Source: Emergencia sp. 1XD21-10
Lineage (GTDB): Bacteria > Bacillota > Clostridia > Peptostreptococcales > Anaerovoracaceae
Direction: 5' to 3'
Assembly: GCF_009936045.1 (NCBI RefSeq)
Contig: NZ_QWEQ01000010.1
Location: 113,125 to 177,124, forward strand
Length of the DNA stretch: 64,000 nt
The notes under the pieces are model-generated. The model saw only the letters and a program-made list of their open reading frames with translations, was not told where the DNA came from and did no database searches. Positions 1-7,947 of this stretch are shown in pieces (the stretch's first letter is position 1; each line of letters begins with the position of its first letter). Made by a program: the position numbers and the translations under genes.

Positions 1-238
1 CGATGACGATGGCGCCACAGAAACCATGCTGTGCAGCTTTTTATCGGAAATCAAAGGAGTGGGTGATGTCAATGTGATGATGGAGTACGATGAGAATCGT
101 GCGGTAACCGGAGTAATCGTAACTGCCGAGGGTGCGAGTGACCCTGTAGTAAAAAATGATATTGTAAAAGGGGTAGCAACCTTATTTGATTTGCCGGTTT
201 CCAGCGTAATGGTATTTGAAAAAAGTCAGGAGGATTGA
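1..238 (+). CDS. spoIIIAG: Stage III sporulation protein AG, C-terminal part (truncated by window edge)
   Basis: The frame is open from base 2, so 78 C-terminal residues are seen and the start lies outside the window. The visible part has the conserved SpoIIIAG tail: an EIKGVGDVNVMMEY stretch, then GVIVTAEGASDPVVKNDIVKG and a final LFDLPVSSVMV strand. SpoIIIAG is a ring-forming (secretin ring-building motif) protein of the SpoIIIA-SpoIIQ channel between mother cell and forespore. Its stop codon lies just before spoIIIAH, as in the conserved spoIIIAA-AH operon. It shows that the organism, or its recent ancestor, sporulates. Confidence 0.9.
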   Translation, partial: DDDGATETMLCSFLSEIKGVGDVNVMMEYDENRAVTGVIVTAEGASDPVVKNDIVKGVATLFDLPVSSVMVFEKSQED

Positions 239-243
239 GAAAG

Positions 244-876
244 ATGAAAAAGAAATTTAAACTAGATTTAAAAGGATTTTTTAATAAGAAAGAAAATGTG
301 GCAGTTGCCGCTTTAGCCTTGGTATTTTGTGCAGGACTTGTTGTGACGGAAGTCAAAGCTAACAATATTCCACTTCACGACGGAGATGTTCTTGTGGACA
401 GCCGCAACATTGCGCAGGTTGAGGAGGATTCGAATTCTGAAAGCAGTACTGATGGAGACAGTGAAAAGACTGAAAAAACTGCAGGGGATGACGTGAATGG
501 TGAAGATGGCGAAGGAGATGCCGCTACAAAGGGCAATACCTTTGCGGAAAAAAGAGCAAAACTAGATCTTGAAAGAAATGAACTGATTGCAGGCTATGAC
601 AGCACCATCAAGAATTCCACTAACGACGCAGAGAAGAATAACGCTGTGGCAAACAAAGAAAAACTGACCAAATATATGGAACAGGAAGTTTCTATCGAAA
701 GTCTGATCAGCAGCAAAAATCTGCCGGAATGCCTTGTTATCATCACAGAAAGCACCATCACCGTAACTGTCGATGAGCAGGAACTGACACAAAACACTGT
801 AGCCAAAATCTGCAATATTGTCATGGCAGAAACAGGCAGAGGTGCCGATAAAATCATTATTCAGAGTAACTACTAA
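244..876 (+). CDS. spoIIIAH: Stage III sporulation protein AH
   Basis: SpoIIIAH is the mother-cell membrane component that meets forespore SpoIIQ to form the engulfment channel. The 210-residue protein has a basic N-terminus, one membrane segment (about residues 18-36), a very acidic Ser/Glu/Asp/Gly linker (about 50-100) and a C-terminal YscJ-like domain ending in TGRGADKIIIQ. An upstream TTG at 235 is also in frame, but the AGGAGG at 228-233 almost touches it and sits 10 bases before the ATG at 244, so I use the ATG. It follows spoIIIAG directly and is the last gene of the operon. The linker is longer and more acidic than I would expect for the Bacillus protein. Confidence 0.9.
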   Translation: MKKKFKLDLKGFFNKKENVAVAALALVFCAGLVVTEVKANNIPLHDGDVLVDSRNIAQVEEDSNSESSTDGDSEKTEKTAGDDVNGEDGEGDAATKGNTFAEKRAKLDLERNELIAGYDSTIKNSTNDAEKNNAVANKEKLTKYMEQEVSIESLISSKNLPECLVIITESTITVTVDEQELTQNTVAKICNIVMAETGRGADKIIIQSNY

Positions 877-928
877 AGCATTTTCTAAATAATAGCAAAT
901 ACTTATATAAATAATATAAATAAAATCA

Positions 929-959
929 AAAAGCCACACCAAGACAATGTGGCTTTTTT
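929..959 (+). terminator. Intrinsic terminator after spoIIIAH
   Basis: A 10-bp perfect stem (929-938 with 948-957, arm AAAAGCCACA) with a 9-base loop runs into a T tract. It lies about 50 bases after the spoIIIAH stop and would end the spoIIIA operon. Confidence 0.85.
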
Positions 960-1001
960 ACATAGCTGAATCCATAAGATGTGTTTGAGAGAGGAAGCAA
1001 A

Positions 1002-1100
1002 ATCCTTTACAGATGGACCGAAACAAGGTATGATGAAAGTGGAAACCTGACTAGCGATGGGGCGTTTTATATAATACATCAGCGGATGTCCAGAGAAATC
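1002..1100 (+). pseudogene. YD-repeat (Rhs/WapA-like) remnant
   Basis: The frame 1002-1100 reads ILYRWTETRYDESGNLTSDG and then stops. YDxxGNLTSDG is the signature of an Rhs/YD repeat. In a second frame at about 1057-1073 the DNA reads AMGRFI, recalling the GRFI motif that follows YD repeats in Rhs proteins, so the scrap seems both truncated and frameshifted. No start codon or ribosome site is present. It is probably the fossil of an Rhs-type toxin gene whose bulk is lost; the adjacent orphan membrane gene may be what remained of its locus. The match is short. Confidence 0.5.
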
Positions 1101-1201
1101 TGAAGAATATAATTTGCGCAGGATACTGTAAGACTTGGTGCAATCCTGCATTGCAATGAAACACATACTTTAGAGGTTTTGGAGAATTTGGATTTATAAA
1201 A

Positions 1202-1633
1202 ATGGAAAAACTTAGACGTTACATTCGTATTGAAAAAGCAATTATATTGTGTATACTTACAGCGATTTTCTTGATTGATCTATGCTGCGTATTTTTCTAT
1301 GGGATAGACGTCTTAAATATAGTTTTCTTTCTTATAGACATTGGAATGATTATTTTAAATTTCCATCCTGTAACGGGTAATTTTTGCTGCTGGATTGAGA
1401 TTCGTGGTGCTGAGATATATTTGCTGAATTTCAAAGGCGAAATACGCAGGTTTTCTGCTGGAGATATTATTAAAGTTGTATATGGATTTATGTTTTATAG
1501 ACTATATTTTTGGAAAGACGGAAAACAAGTGATAATCCAATGTCATCCTAGAGTGAAAGTCAGTAAAAACGGAAAAAAACATAGAGGGATTTGGCTCGAG
1601 GATTTTCCGCAGGCAAAGTTTGAGGATAAGTAA
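1202..1633 (+). CDS. Small membrane protein of unknown function
   Basis: I do not recognise this 143-residue protein. Two hydrophobic helices (about residues 14-32 and 36-54) are followed by a soluble, beta-rich, basic domain of about 85 residues that contains YRLYFWKDGKQVIIQ and resembles the bacterial PH-like domains of small membrane proteins. A weak GGAG lies well upstream, so the start is uncertain. It stands alone after the YD-repeat remnant and is AT-richer than the operons on either side. An orphan immunity protein of a lost Rhs toxin is one possibility, based only on position and size. Confidence 0.55.
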   Translation: MEKLRRYIRIEKAIILCILTAIFLIDLCCVFFYGIDVLNIVFFLIDIGMIILNFHPVTGNFCCWIEIRGAEIYLLNFKGEIRRFSAGDIIKVVYGFMFYRLYFWKDGKQVIIQCHPRVKVSKNGKKHRGIWLEDFPQAKFEDK

Positions 1634-1830
1634 GAAGCAAATCATTTGGGTAGGCAAAAAAGGATTTTAACCTGCCTTAAGATTTTCCTTCAAAAATGTA
1701 TAAATCTATAGTCAATATCGTTGGTGTAACTTGCATAATCCGCAAGATATGTGAATTTGCATACGGTAATTTTACGTAAATGGAAAGTTTTATCACTAAA
1801 ATGGGCTCAATTGACCCGATTATCACAACA

Positions 1831-1920
1831 AACTTATACATTTTTCTCAGATTCTTAGATTTTCGGTTAAGTTTTAAAGAATTTCTTATACATTTTTCTA
1901 ATGTAATTCTCGTATAAGTT
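1831..1920. repeat. Direct and inverted repeat pair
   Basis: CTTATACATTTTTCT occurs at 1833-1847 and again at 1885-1899, 52 bases apart. AACTTATAC at 1831-1839 is the exact reverse complement of GTATAAGTT at 1912-1920, so the whole stretch is bounded by a 9-bp inverted repeat. No gene is enclosed. It may be an upstream protein-binding array or the remnant of a small element. Confidence 0.55.
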
Positions 1921-2015
1921 AAACCCTGCTATTTTCATCTAAAGCTCATGCAAACCAGGTGGTTTGTGCAATCTTAATTTCGCAAGTATGCCTGTGGTTT
2001 TCTTTCCCCGAAACA

Positions 2016-2044
2016 TTGCGAAGGTCTCTGAATAATGATATAAT
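2016..2044 (+). promoter_or_regulatory. Sigma-A type promoter of the asp23-nusB operon
   Basis: TTGCGA at 2016-2021 and a perfect TATAAT at 2039-2044 are separated by 17 bases. Transcription would start near 2051, about 55 bases before asp23, and read the whole series to tlyA. Confidence 0.75.
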
Positions 2045-2104
2045 GAATGCAGAGATTTATACCGGCGCTGCCGATGACAAATTTTGAATGAATAGAGGTT
2101 ACGT

Positions 2105-2467
2105 ATGCAGGAAGAAAATATTGGCACCGTTAAGATTTCTGACGATGTGATTACAGCTTGTGCGGCCAGCGCCGCTTTGCAGATTGAAGGCGTATGTCAG
2201 CTTGCCGGAGGTTTTACAGATAATCTTTCCATCAATATTTTGGGAAAAGAGCCGGAAGGCAAAGGGATTAAGCTGTCCCGCGACGAAGAAGGAATTTCTC
2301 TGGACGTTTACGTCATCGTAGCGTACAGAGTCAAGATACCTCAGCTTGCCTGGGATATTCAGAGCCATGTCAAGAGCGAGATTGAATCAGTCACAGGTCT
2401 GAAAGTAAAAGAAGTAAACATACATGTACAGGGCGTGAGCCTGCCCGGAGAGGAAGATAAGAACTAG
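2105..2467 (+). CDS. Asp23/Gls24 family protein (YqhY-like)
   Basis: A 120-residue Asp23/Gls24-domain protein with the family pattern GTVKISDDVITACAASAA and a C-terminal VTGLKVKEVNIHVQGV strand. The family is linked to envelope stress and, for YqhY of Bacillus, to control of acetyl-CoA carboxylase. The gene precedes nusB here as yqhY does in B. subtilis, and the nusB ATG follows its stop with no gap, so the two are co-translated. GAGG lies close before the ATG. It has no signal peptide and should be cytoplasmic or membrane-peripheral. Confidence 0.85.
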   Translation: MQEENIGTVKISDDVITACAASAALQIEGVCQLAGGFTDNLSINILGKEPEGKGIKLSRDEEGISLDVYVIVAYRVKIPQLAWDIQSHVKSEIESVTGLKVKEVNIHVQGVSLPGEEDKN

Positions 2468-2902
2468 ATGACAAGAACAGAAGCCAGAGAATTTATGATG
2501 CAGGTTTTTTTTCAGATGGAAGCCTGTGGAGATTTTGATGTAAACAGTAGAACTGATTTCATGAGTCAGGAGAAGATCAGAGACCAGAAGGAATACTGCA
2601 ATGAGCTACATTCGCTGCTATGCAACAAAAAAGACGAAGTTGACGATTTACTTAGAAAGTACAGCACAAAATGGAAAATCGAAAGAATGCCAAAGACCGA
2701 CCTTGCGGTGCTGCGTCTTGCAGTATGCGAGATGCGCTATGGTAAAGTTCCTGCGGCAGTATCCATCAATGAGGCTGTAGACTTAGCGAAAAAATATGGA
2801 ACCGATGATTCAGGAAAATATGTCAACGGCATTTTGGGAAGAATTGCAGAGGAACTGGCAGCAGAACCTGCTGCAGTGTCTTACGAGGAAGAACATGCGT
2901 AA
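2468..2902 (+). CDS. nusB: Transcription antitermination factor NusB
   Basis: NusB binds boxA of rRNA leaders together with S10 (NusE) and supports antitermination of rRNA transcription. The 144-residue all-helical protein carries the family signature: an N-terminal TRTEAREFMMQVFFQME helix and the C-terminal VPAAVSINEAVDLAKKYGTDDSGKYVNGILG. Length is normal for the family, with a short acidic tail. The gene starts at the base after the asp23 stop and overlaps the next gene by 8 bases. It has no separate ribosome site and depends on coupling. Confidence 0.93.
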   Translation: MTRTEAREFMMQVFFQMEACGDFDVNSRTDFMSQEKIRDQKEYCNELHSLLCNKKDEVDDLLRKYSTKWKIERMPKTDLAVLRLAVCEMRYGKVPAAVSINEAVDLAKKYGTDDSGKYVNGILGRIAEELAAEPAAVSYEEEHA

Positions 2903-3860
2903 GCTGTCTCTTGGCATTGACACCAGCAATTATAAGACTTCTGTAGCCCTGACAGACCATAGCGGCGAAATTTTATCCAATCTGCAGCAGTATCTGACTG
3001 TAAAGAAAGGTGAGCGGGGGCTGAGGCAGTCGGCGGCGCTTTTTCAGCATGTGCAGAATCTGCCGCATCTCCTTGAAGAAACCTTTGAAACTTTAGCAAA
3101 GCTGCGCCGGGAAGAAGAAGCAGAAATTGCCTGCATCAGCGTGTCGGAAAAGCCAAGACCTGTAGATGGCTCCTATATGCCTTGCTTTTTGGCGGGGCTT
3201 TCTACAGCAAAATCCATCGCAGCGGCTCTTGGCGTGCCGTGTTATACCTTTTCCCATCAGGAAGGGCATATCGAAGCAGCGCGCTGGCGTTCGCCGCTTG
3301 CAGAGGCGAATCGCTTTATTTCTTTTCATTTTTCCGGCGGCACCACGGAGGCGCTGCTGGTGAGCGAAGATGGAATTTCCATCGTAGGTGGTTCAAAGGA
3401 TTTAGCCTTTGGGCAAGTGCTGGACAGGGTAGGCGTTGCACTGGGCATGGAATTTCCGTGTGGTCAGTCTTTGGACGAAATAGCAGTGGCAGCACAGGCT
3501 GCCGACGGACAGGTTAAGGATAATTTCCTGCCTAAAATCAAATGTGAAGAAGGATATATCAATCTTTCGGGCATAGAGACAAGATGCCAGAGAAGCCTTA
3601 CAGAAACAGCGCCGGAAGTTCTGATTCCTATGTTGTTTCAAAGAATTTCTGAGGCGATTTGTGATATGAGTCTATATCTTGTAAACACCTATCAGACGGA
3701 AAGCATTCTCTTTGCTGGCGGTGTTTCAGCAAGCAGTCTGATACGAAAAAATTTAGAAACAAAGCTTTCAAAGATGCAGATTCACTTCGGTGAACCAGCG
3801 CTTTGTACCGACAATGCGGCAGGCATTGCGCTCCTTGGAGGAAAGAAACAATGGCTTTAA
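2895..3860 (+). CDS. TsaD/Kae1-like protein (divergent paralogue)
   Basis: The 321-residue protein has the ASKHA fold of TsaD, the enzyme that transfers threonylcarbamoyl to A37 of tRNA. It starts GIDTSNYKTS where TsaD has GIETSCDET, keeps the metal-binding HxxxH as HQEGH (121-125), SGGTTE (147-152), FAGGVSAS and the late TDNAAGIA (Asp306). The strip around LDRVGVALGMEFPCG departs from the TsaD consensus. True tsaD usually sits with tsaE-tsaB, so this is probably a clostridial paralogue of unknown substrate; such genes are found between nusB and xseA in related genomes. I chose ATG 2895, which overlaps the nusB stop, rather than a longer in-frame extension inside nusB. Confidence 0.75.
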   Translation: MRKLSLGIDTSNYKTSVALTDHSGEILSNLQQYLTVKKGERGLRQSAALFQHVQNLPHLLEETFETLAKLRREEEAEIACISVSEKPRPVDGSYMPCFLAGLSTAKSIAAALGVPCYTFSHQEGHIEAARWRSPLAEANRFISFHFSGGTTEALLVSEDGISIVGGSKDLAFGQVLDRVGVALGMEFPCGQSLDEIAVAAQAADGQVKDNFLPKIKCEEGYINLSGIETRCQRSLTETAPEVLIPMLFQRISEAICDMSLYLVNTYQTESILFAGGVSASSLIRKNLETKLSKMQIHFGEPALCTDNAAGIALLGGKKQWL

Positions 3861-4996
3861 AACCGGTAACTGTTTCACAACTGAATGAATATATTTCCCG
3901 GGTAATCGGCACGGATCCGCTTCTTGGCGCTGTAGTAGTGAAAGGTGAAATTTCCAATTTGAAGTATCACGGCAGCGGACATGTGTACTTTTCCATTATA
4001 GACGCGACGAGCAAAATCAACTGTTTTTTACCACGGGATTACGCCATGAGCTTGCATTATCCACTGGAAGACGGCATGGAAGTGACCTTGACTGGCAGTG
4101 TCAGTGTCTTTAAAAAGAATGGCACTTATTCTCTCTACGTAAAAATCGTGGAGGTTTCAGGGGAGGGAAACCTTGCTATCGCCTTTGAAAAGATGAAAGA
4201 AAAGCTGAGCAAGGAAGGACTCTTTGACCAGTCCCACAAGAAACCTATACCAAAGTATCCGAACAAAATCGGCATTGTAACTTCTGCCACGGGAGCGGCG
4301 GTCAAGGATATTCTCAAAATCTTAAAAGGCCGCAATCACCTTGTCGATGTGATGATCTTTCCGGTGCTTGTGCAGGGAGAGGCGGCTTCTGCGGATATTG
4401 CCGCTATGCTTGACTATATCAATGAGAATTTTGATGATATCGATACACTGATTGTAGGAAGGGGCGGCGGCTCTGCCGATGACCTTTGGGCATTTAACGA
4501 GGAAAACGTGGCGAGAGCCATTTATCGCTCGGAAATTCCTATTATCTCTGCTGTGGGACACGAAATAGACTTCACCATAGCTGATCTTGTGGCGGATTTG
4601 CGGGCTGAGACTCCGACCGCAGCGGCGCAGCTTGTTGTACCCGATACGGAGCAAATGCGAAAGCAAATGGAAGATTTAAAGGAACATCTCTACATTCAGC
4701 TTTCCAACAAGCTGATGTATCACAGGCTGCTCATCGACAATCTGGCAAAGGAGATGAAAAACTGCTTAAATGGGCAGATTGCCAAGCTGGAGAATGAGCT
4801 TACACAGTCCAAACTGCTTCTTGAGGAGAACAATCCAACGCAGATTCTGGAAAATGGCTACAGCGTCCTTACAGATGAGGATGGTAAAGTCATTTCCGCA
4901 ATCAGCCAGCTTTGCGAAAAGCAAGAATATAAAATTACCCTGCAGGACGGTTTCGCCAAATGCAGGATTACAGAAATAGGAGGAAACCAGCGATGA
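3851..4996 (+). CDS. xseA: Exodeoxyribonuclease VII large subunit
   Basis: XseA is the catalytic subunit of exonuclease VII, which degrades single-stranded DNA from both ends with several XseB copies. The 381-residue protein has an N-terminal OB fold (VVVKGEISNLKYHGSGHVYFSI, about 25-50), the catalytic core with ATGAAVKDIL, GRGGGSADDLWAFNEE and AVGHEIDFTIADL, and a C-terminal coiled region. The start at 3851 has GGAGGAAAG just upstream and overlaps the preceding gene by 10 bases. Its stop overlaps the xseB start as ATGA. The length is a little short of the usual 400-450. Confidence 0.94.
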   Translation: MALKPVTVSQLNEYISRVIGTDPLLGAVVVKGEISNLKYHGSGHVYFSIIDATSKINCFLPRDYAMSLHYPLEDGMEVTLTGSVSVFKKNGTYSLYVKIVEVSGEGNLAIAFEKMKEKLSKEGLFDQSHKKPIPKYPNKIGIVTSATGAAVKDILKILKGRNHLVDVMIFPVLVQGEAASADIAAMLDYINENFDDIDTLIVGRGGGSADDLWAFNEENVARAIYRSEIPIISAVGHEIDFTIADLVADLRAETPTAAAQLVVPDTEQMRKQMEDLKEHLYIQLSNKLMYHRLLIDNLAKEMKNCLNGQIAKLENELTQSKLLLEENNPTQILENGYSVLTDEDGKVISAISQLCEKQEYKITLQDGFAKCRITEIGGNQR

Positions 4997-5181
4997 ATCA
5001 GGGGAATTTTGAAAAGGCGTTGCGTGAACTGCAGACTATGGCAGAAAAAATCAAATCTCAAGAGACAAGCCTTGAAGAAGCCATTTCCTGTTATGAGGAA
5101 GGCATGAAGTATTACAAAACCTGCAGCGATATTTTGGAACAAGCGAAACAGAAAATCGAAACCTTTGAAGGAGAGGTGTAA
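4993..5181 (+). CDS. xseB: Exodeoxyribonuclease VII small subunit
   Basis: A 62-residue helical hairpin protein with the family pattern FEKALRELQTMAEKIKSQETSLEEAISCYEEG. It wraps the coiled coil of XseA. The ATG at 4993 overlaps the xseA stop (ATGA), and TAGGAGG lies about 8 bases before it, inside xseA, so the two subunits are coupled. Confidence 0.93.
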   Translation: MNQGNFEKALRELQTMAEKIKSQETSLEEAISCYEEGMKYYKTCSDILEQAKQKIETFEGEV

Positions 5182-5184
5182 CCC

Positions 5185-6081
5185 ATGATGCGAGAAAATT
5201 ATGATGAATACAAAGAAATGATTAACGAGTACCTATTGGATTTTATGCCGAGCATTGACACCAAGAGCAGCGTTCTCTATGACTCAATGAAGTATTCCTT
5301 GATGGCTGGCGGAAAGCGGATACGGTCTGTGCTGCTTTTAGCTGCCTGTGAGTTTGCAGGTGGAAACGCAAAAGACGCATTGCCTTATGCCTGCGCTATC
5401 GAGTACATTCACACCTATTCTTTAATTCATGACGATTTGCCGGCTATGGATAACGATGATTTACGCCGCGGCATTCCGACCAATCACAAGGTCTTTGGCG
5501 ACGGCATTGCGGTACTTGCCGGGGACGGTCTTCTGACCACTGCTTTTGAAATTATGAGCAAGGACATGTTCTTGTTCTTTGATAATATGAAGGAGTTAAA
5601 AAAACGTATCAACGCATCCTACACCATCGTCAAGCACTCCGGCGTGCAGGGCATGGTCGCAGGGCAGGCTTCGGATATAGACTCCGAACACAAACAATGC
5701 TCCAACGAAATGCTGGAATACATTCACATCAATAAAACAGGAGCCCTGATTGTAGCAGCCATCAGAGCAGGACTTTACCTTGGCGGCGCTGACGAAGAGA
5801 TGATGAAAGATTTGACCTGCTATGCGGAGAATCTGGGGCTTGCTTACCAGATTGCCGACGATATTTTAGACATCAAAGGCAATGTAGAAGAACTGGGCAA
5901 AAACACCGGAAAAGACGCAGAATGTGAAAAAATTACCTATGTTGCCTTAAACGGCATGGAGGCTTCAGAGCAGCGCCTCAAAGAATTGACCATAAACGCT
6001 GTGGAATCCATTGAAAAATATTACGACAATGCGGAGTTTTTCAGAGATTTGGTTTTGAGACTGGAAAACCGCACAAAATAA
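5185..6081 (+). CDS. ispA: Farnesyl diphosphate synthase (polyprenyl synthetase)
   Basis: The enzyme condenses dimethylallyl diphosphate and isopentenyl diphosphate to geranyl and farnesyl diphosphate for undecaprenyl and quinone lipids. The 298-residue protein has the first Asp-rich motif in IHDDLPAMDNDD (from 83), the second as ADDILD (225-229), the substrate GGKRIR motif (42-47) and the family QGQ/QASD region. It follows xseB by 3 bases with GGAGAGG upstream, and precedes dxs, the first enzyme of the MEP pathway, so precursor supply and chain building are co-transcribed. Two ATGs are adjacent at the start (5185 and 5188). Confidence 0.93.
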   Translation: MMRENYDEYKEMINEYLLDFMPSIDTKSSVLYDSMKYSLMAGGKRIRSVLLLAACEFAGGNAKDALPYACAIEYIHTYSLIHDDLPAMDNDDLRRGIPTNHKVFGDGIAVLAGDGLLTTAFEIMSKDMFLFFDNMKELKKRINASYTIVKHSGVQGMVAGQASDIDSEHKQCSNEMLEYIHINKTGALIVAAIRAGLYLGGADEEMMKDLTCYAENLGLAYQIADDILDIKGNVEELGKNTGKDAECEKITYVALNGMEASEQRLKELTINAVESIEKYYDNAEFFRDLVLRLENRTK

Positions 6082-6102
6082 AGGATAAAACGGAGAATTT
6101 GA

Positions 6103-7947
6103 ATGAGTAATGAACTGGAACAGTATCAGTTTCCGGACGACCTGAAAAAGATGGACAAGGATGAGCTGTCTCTTTTGAGTTATGCTATACGGGATTTTTT
6201 ATTAGATAAGGTATCAAAGACAGGAGGCCATTTGGCCTCCAATCTTGGCGTAGTGGAACTAACGATTGCTTTGCACAAGGTCTTTGACAGCCCGAAGGAC
6301 AAAATTATTTGGGATGTAGGGCACCAGTCCTACGTACACAAAATTTTAACCGGACGAGCTTCAGAATTCGACCATTTGCGCCAGATGGGCGGAATCAGCG
6401 GATTTCCAAAGACTAAGGAAAGTGTTCACGACGTGTATGAGACTGGACATTCCAGTACCTCAATTTCCGCTGCTGCGGGCATGGCTGCTGCGAGAGATCT
6501 AAAAGGCGAAGACCATGAAGTCATTGCAGTCATCGGTGATGGTTCTCTCACCGGCGGTATGGCATATGAAGCATTGAACAATGTAGGGGCTTCTAAGTCC
6601 AAAATGATTGTGGTGCTCAATGACAACGGCATGTCTATTTCAAGAAACATTGGCGGCGTATCGCAGCATCTGTCGAAGCTTCGGACCTCTAACAGTTATC
6701 TTCATGCAAAAAAAGCTATCAAGAAAGCACTGGGCAGCATTCCTGTCATCGGAAACGATATCAGTTCCAATTTGGCGCATGCAAAGGACAGGTTAAAATA
6801 TGCGTTGCTGTCAGGGGGCGTCATCTTTGAAGAACTGGGATTTACCTATTTGGGACCGGTGGACGGACATAATCTGGAGGAACTTTTAGATGTGCTGCAG
6901 ATCGCAAAGAATATTGACGGCCCAGTTTTCATCCATATTATAACAAAAAAAGGAAAAGGCTATCGGACGGCGGAAATTAATCCCAATAAATTTCACGGAA
7001 TCGGACCTTTCAATCCGGAAACCGGCGCTGCTCTGCAGCAGGCAGAGCGAACCTACTCCAAAGTCTTTGGCAGTGCTTTAGTGGGGCTTGCTGAGGAAGA
7101 CGAACGAATTGTTGCTATTTCTGCTGCCATGTGTGATGCTACAGGTCTCGGGGCTTTTGCAAAGCGGTATCCGACCAGATTTTTTGATGTAGGTATCGCA
7201 GAAGCTCATGGCGTAACTTTTGCAGCAGGTCTTGCAAAAGCCGGTATGAAGCCGGTGGTTGCCATCTATTCCTCTTTCTTGCAAAGAGGGTACGATCAGA
7301 TTATTGAGGATGTCTGTCTGCAGAAACTGCCAGTAGTCTTTGCCATCGACAGGGCAGGGATTGTAGGCGCGGACGGAGAAACACACCATGGTGTTTTCGA
7401 CCTTTCATATTTGAGATCGATTCCAAATATGACCGTGTTGACTCCAAGAGACGGTACTCAGCTTTGCACTATGCTGAGTTATGCACTCTCCCTTGGTACA
7501 CCTGTAGCAATTCGCTATCCGAGAGGCGTCTGCGACTTTGATACTGCAAATCTGATGCCGTATGCCGGAGAAAACCGACGCAAGACAAAAGGTAAAGACG
7601 TTGATATCTGGGCAGTGGGGAAGATGACCACTGTTGCAGAGGAGGTCCGGGTGGTTCTTTTGGAGAAAGGAATTGAAGCAGGCATCATCGAAGTAGGCTG
7701 TGTAAAGCCGATGGATTTGTCTTGCCTTGAAAAAAATAAAACAATTGTAACCTTAGAAGATAATCTCCTTGCCGGAGGCTTTGGCGAAGGATTTCGGGCA
7801 GAGACAGGGTGCAGTGATGTACTCAGTTTTGGATGGCCTGCCCAGTTTATAGAACATGGTAGCTGTGACGATTTGTATCATAAGTACGGACTTGATACGG
7901 CGTCCATTGCAGAAAGGATTTGTGAACACCTTGAAAGAAAGGCTTGA
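6103..7947 (+). CDS. dxs: 1-deoxy-D-xylulose-5-phosphate synthase
   Basis: DXS makes deoxyxylulose phosphate from pyruvate and glyceraldehyde 3-phosphate, using thiamine diphosphate, as first step of the MEP isoprenoid pathway. The 614-residue protein shows the N-terminal HLASNLGVVELTIALH, DVGHQSYVHKILTGR, the ThDP motif GDGSLTGGMAYEALNN (145-160) with NDNGMSIS, the transketolase pyrimidine domain with DVGIAEAHG and the C-terminal domain with TLEDNLLAGGFG. It sits 21 bases after ispA. The next gene begins inside its last codons. Nothing unusual. Confidence 0.95.
   Translation: MSNELEQYQFPDDLKKMDKDELSLLSYAIRDFLLDKVSKTGGHLASNLGVVELTIALHKVFDSPKDKIIWDVGHQSYVHKILTGRASEFDHLRQMGGISGFPKTKESVHDVYETGHSSTSISAAAGMAAARDLKGEDHEVIAVIGDGSLTGGMAYEALNNVGASKSKMIVVLNDNGMSISRNIGGVSQHLSKLRTSNSYLHAKKAIKKALGSIPVIGNDISSNLAHAKDRLKYALLSGGVIFEELGFTYLGPVDGHNLEELLDVLQIAKNIDGPVFIHIITKKGKGYRTAEINPNKFHGIGPFNPETGAALQQAERTYSKVFGSALVGLAEEDERIVAISAAMCDATGLGAFAKRYPTRFFDVGIAEAHGVTFAAGLAKAGMKPVVAIYSSFLQRGYDQIIEDVCLQKLPVVFAIDRAGIVGADGETHHGVFDLSYLRSIPNMTVLTPRDGTQLCTMLSYALSLGTPVAIRYPRGVCDFDTANLMPYAGENRRKTKGKDVDIWAVGKMTTVAEEVRVVLLEKGIEAGIIEVGCVKPMDLSCLEKNKTIVTLEDNLLAGGFGEGFRAETGCSDVLSFGWPAQFIEHGSCDDLYHKYGLDTASIAERICEHLERKA

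Larger units (their letters stand above)
1634..2104. other. Intergenic gap with repeats and promoter
   Basis: This 471-base AT-rich gap codes for nothing I can support. It holds a 15-bp direct repeat inside a wider inverted repeat (1831-1920) and, near its right end, the promoter of the asp23-nusB operon. Confidence 0.7.
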
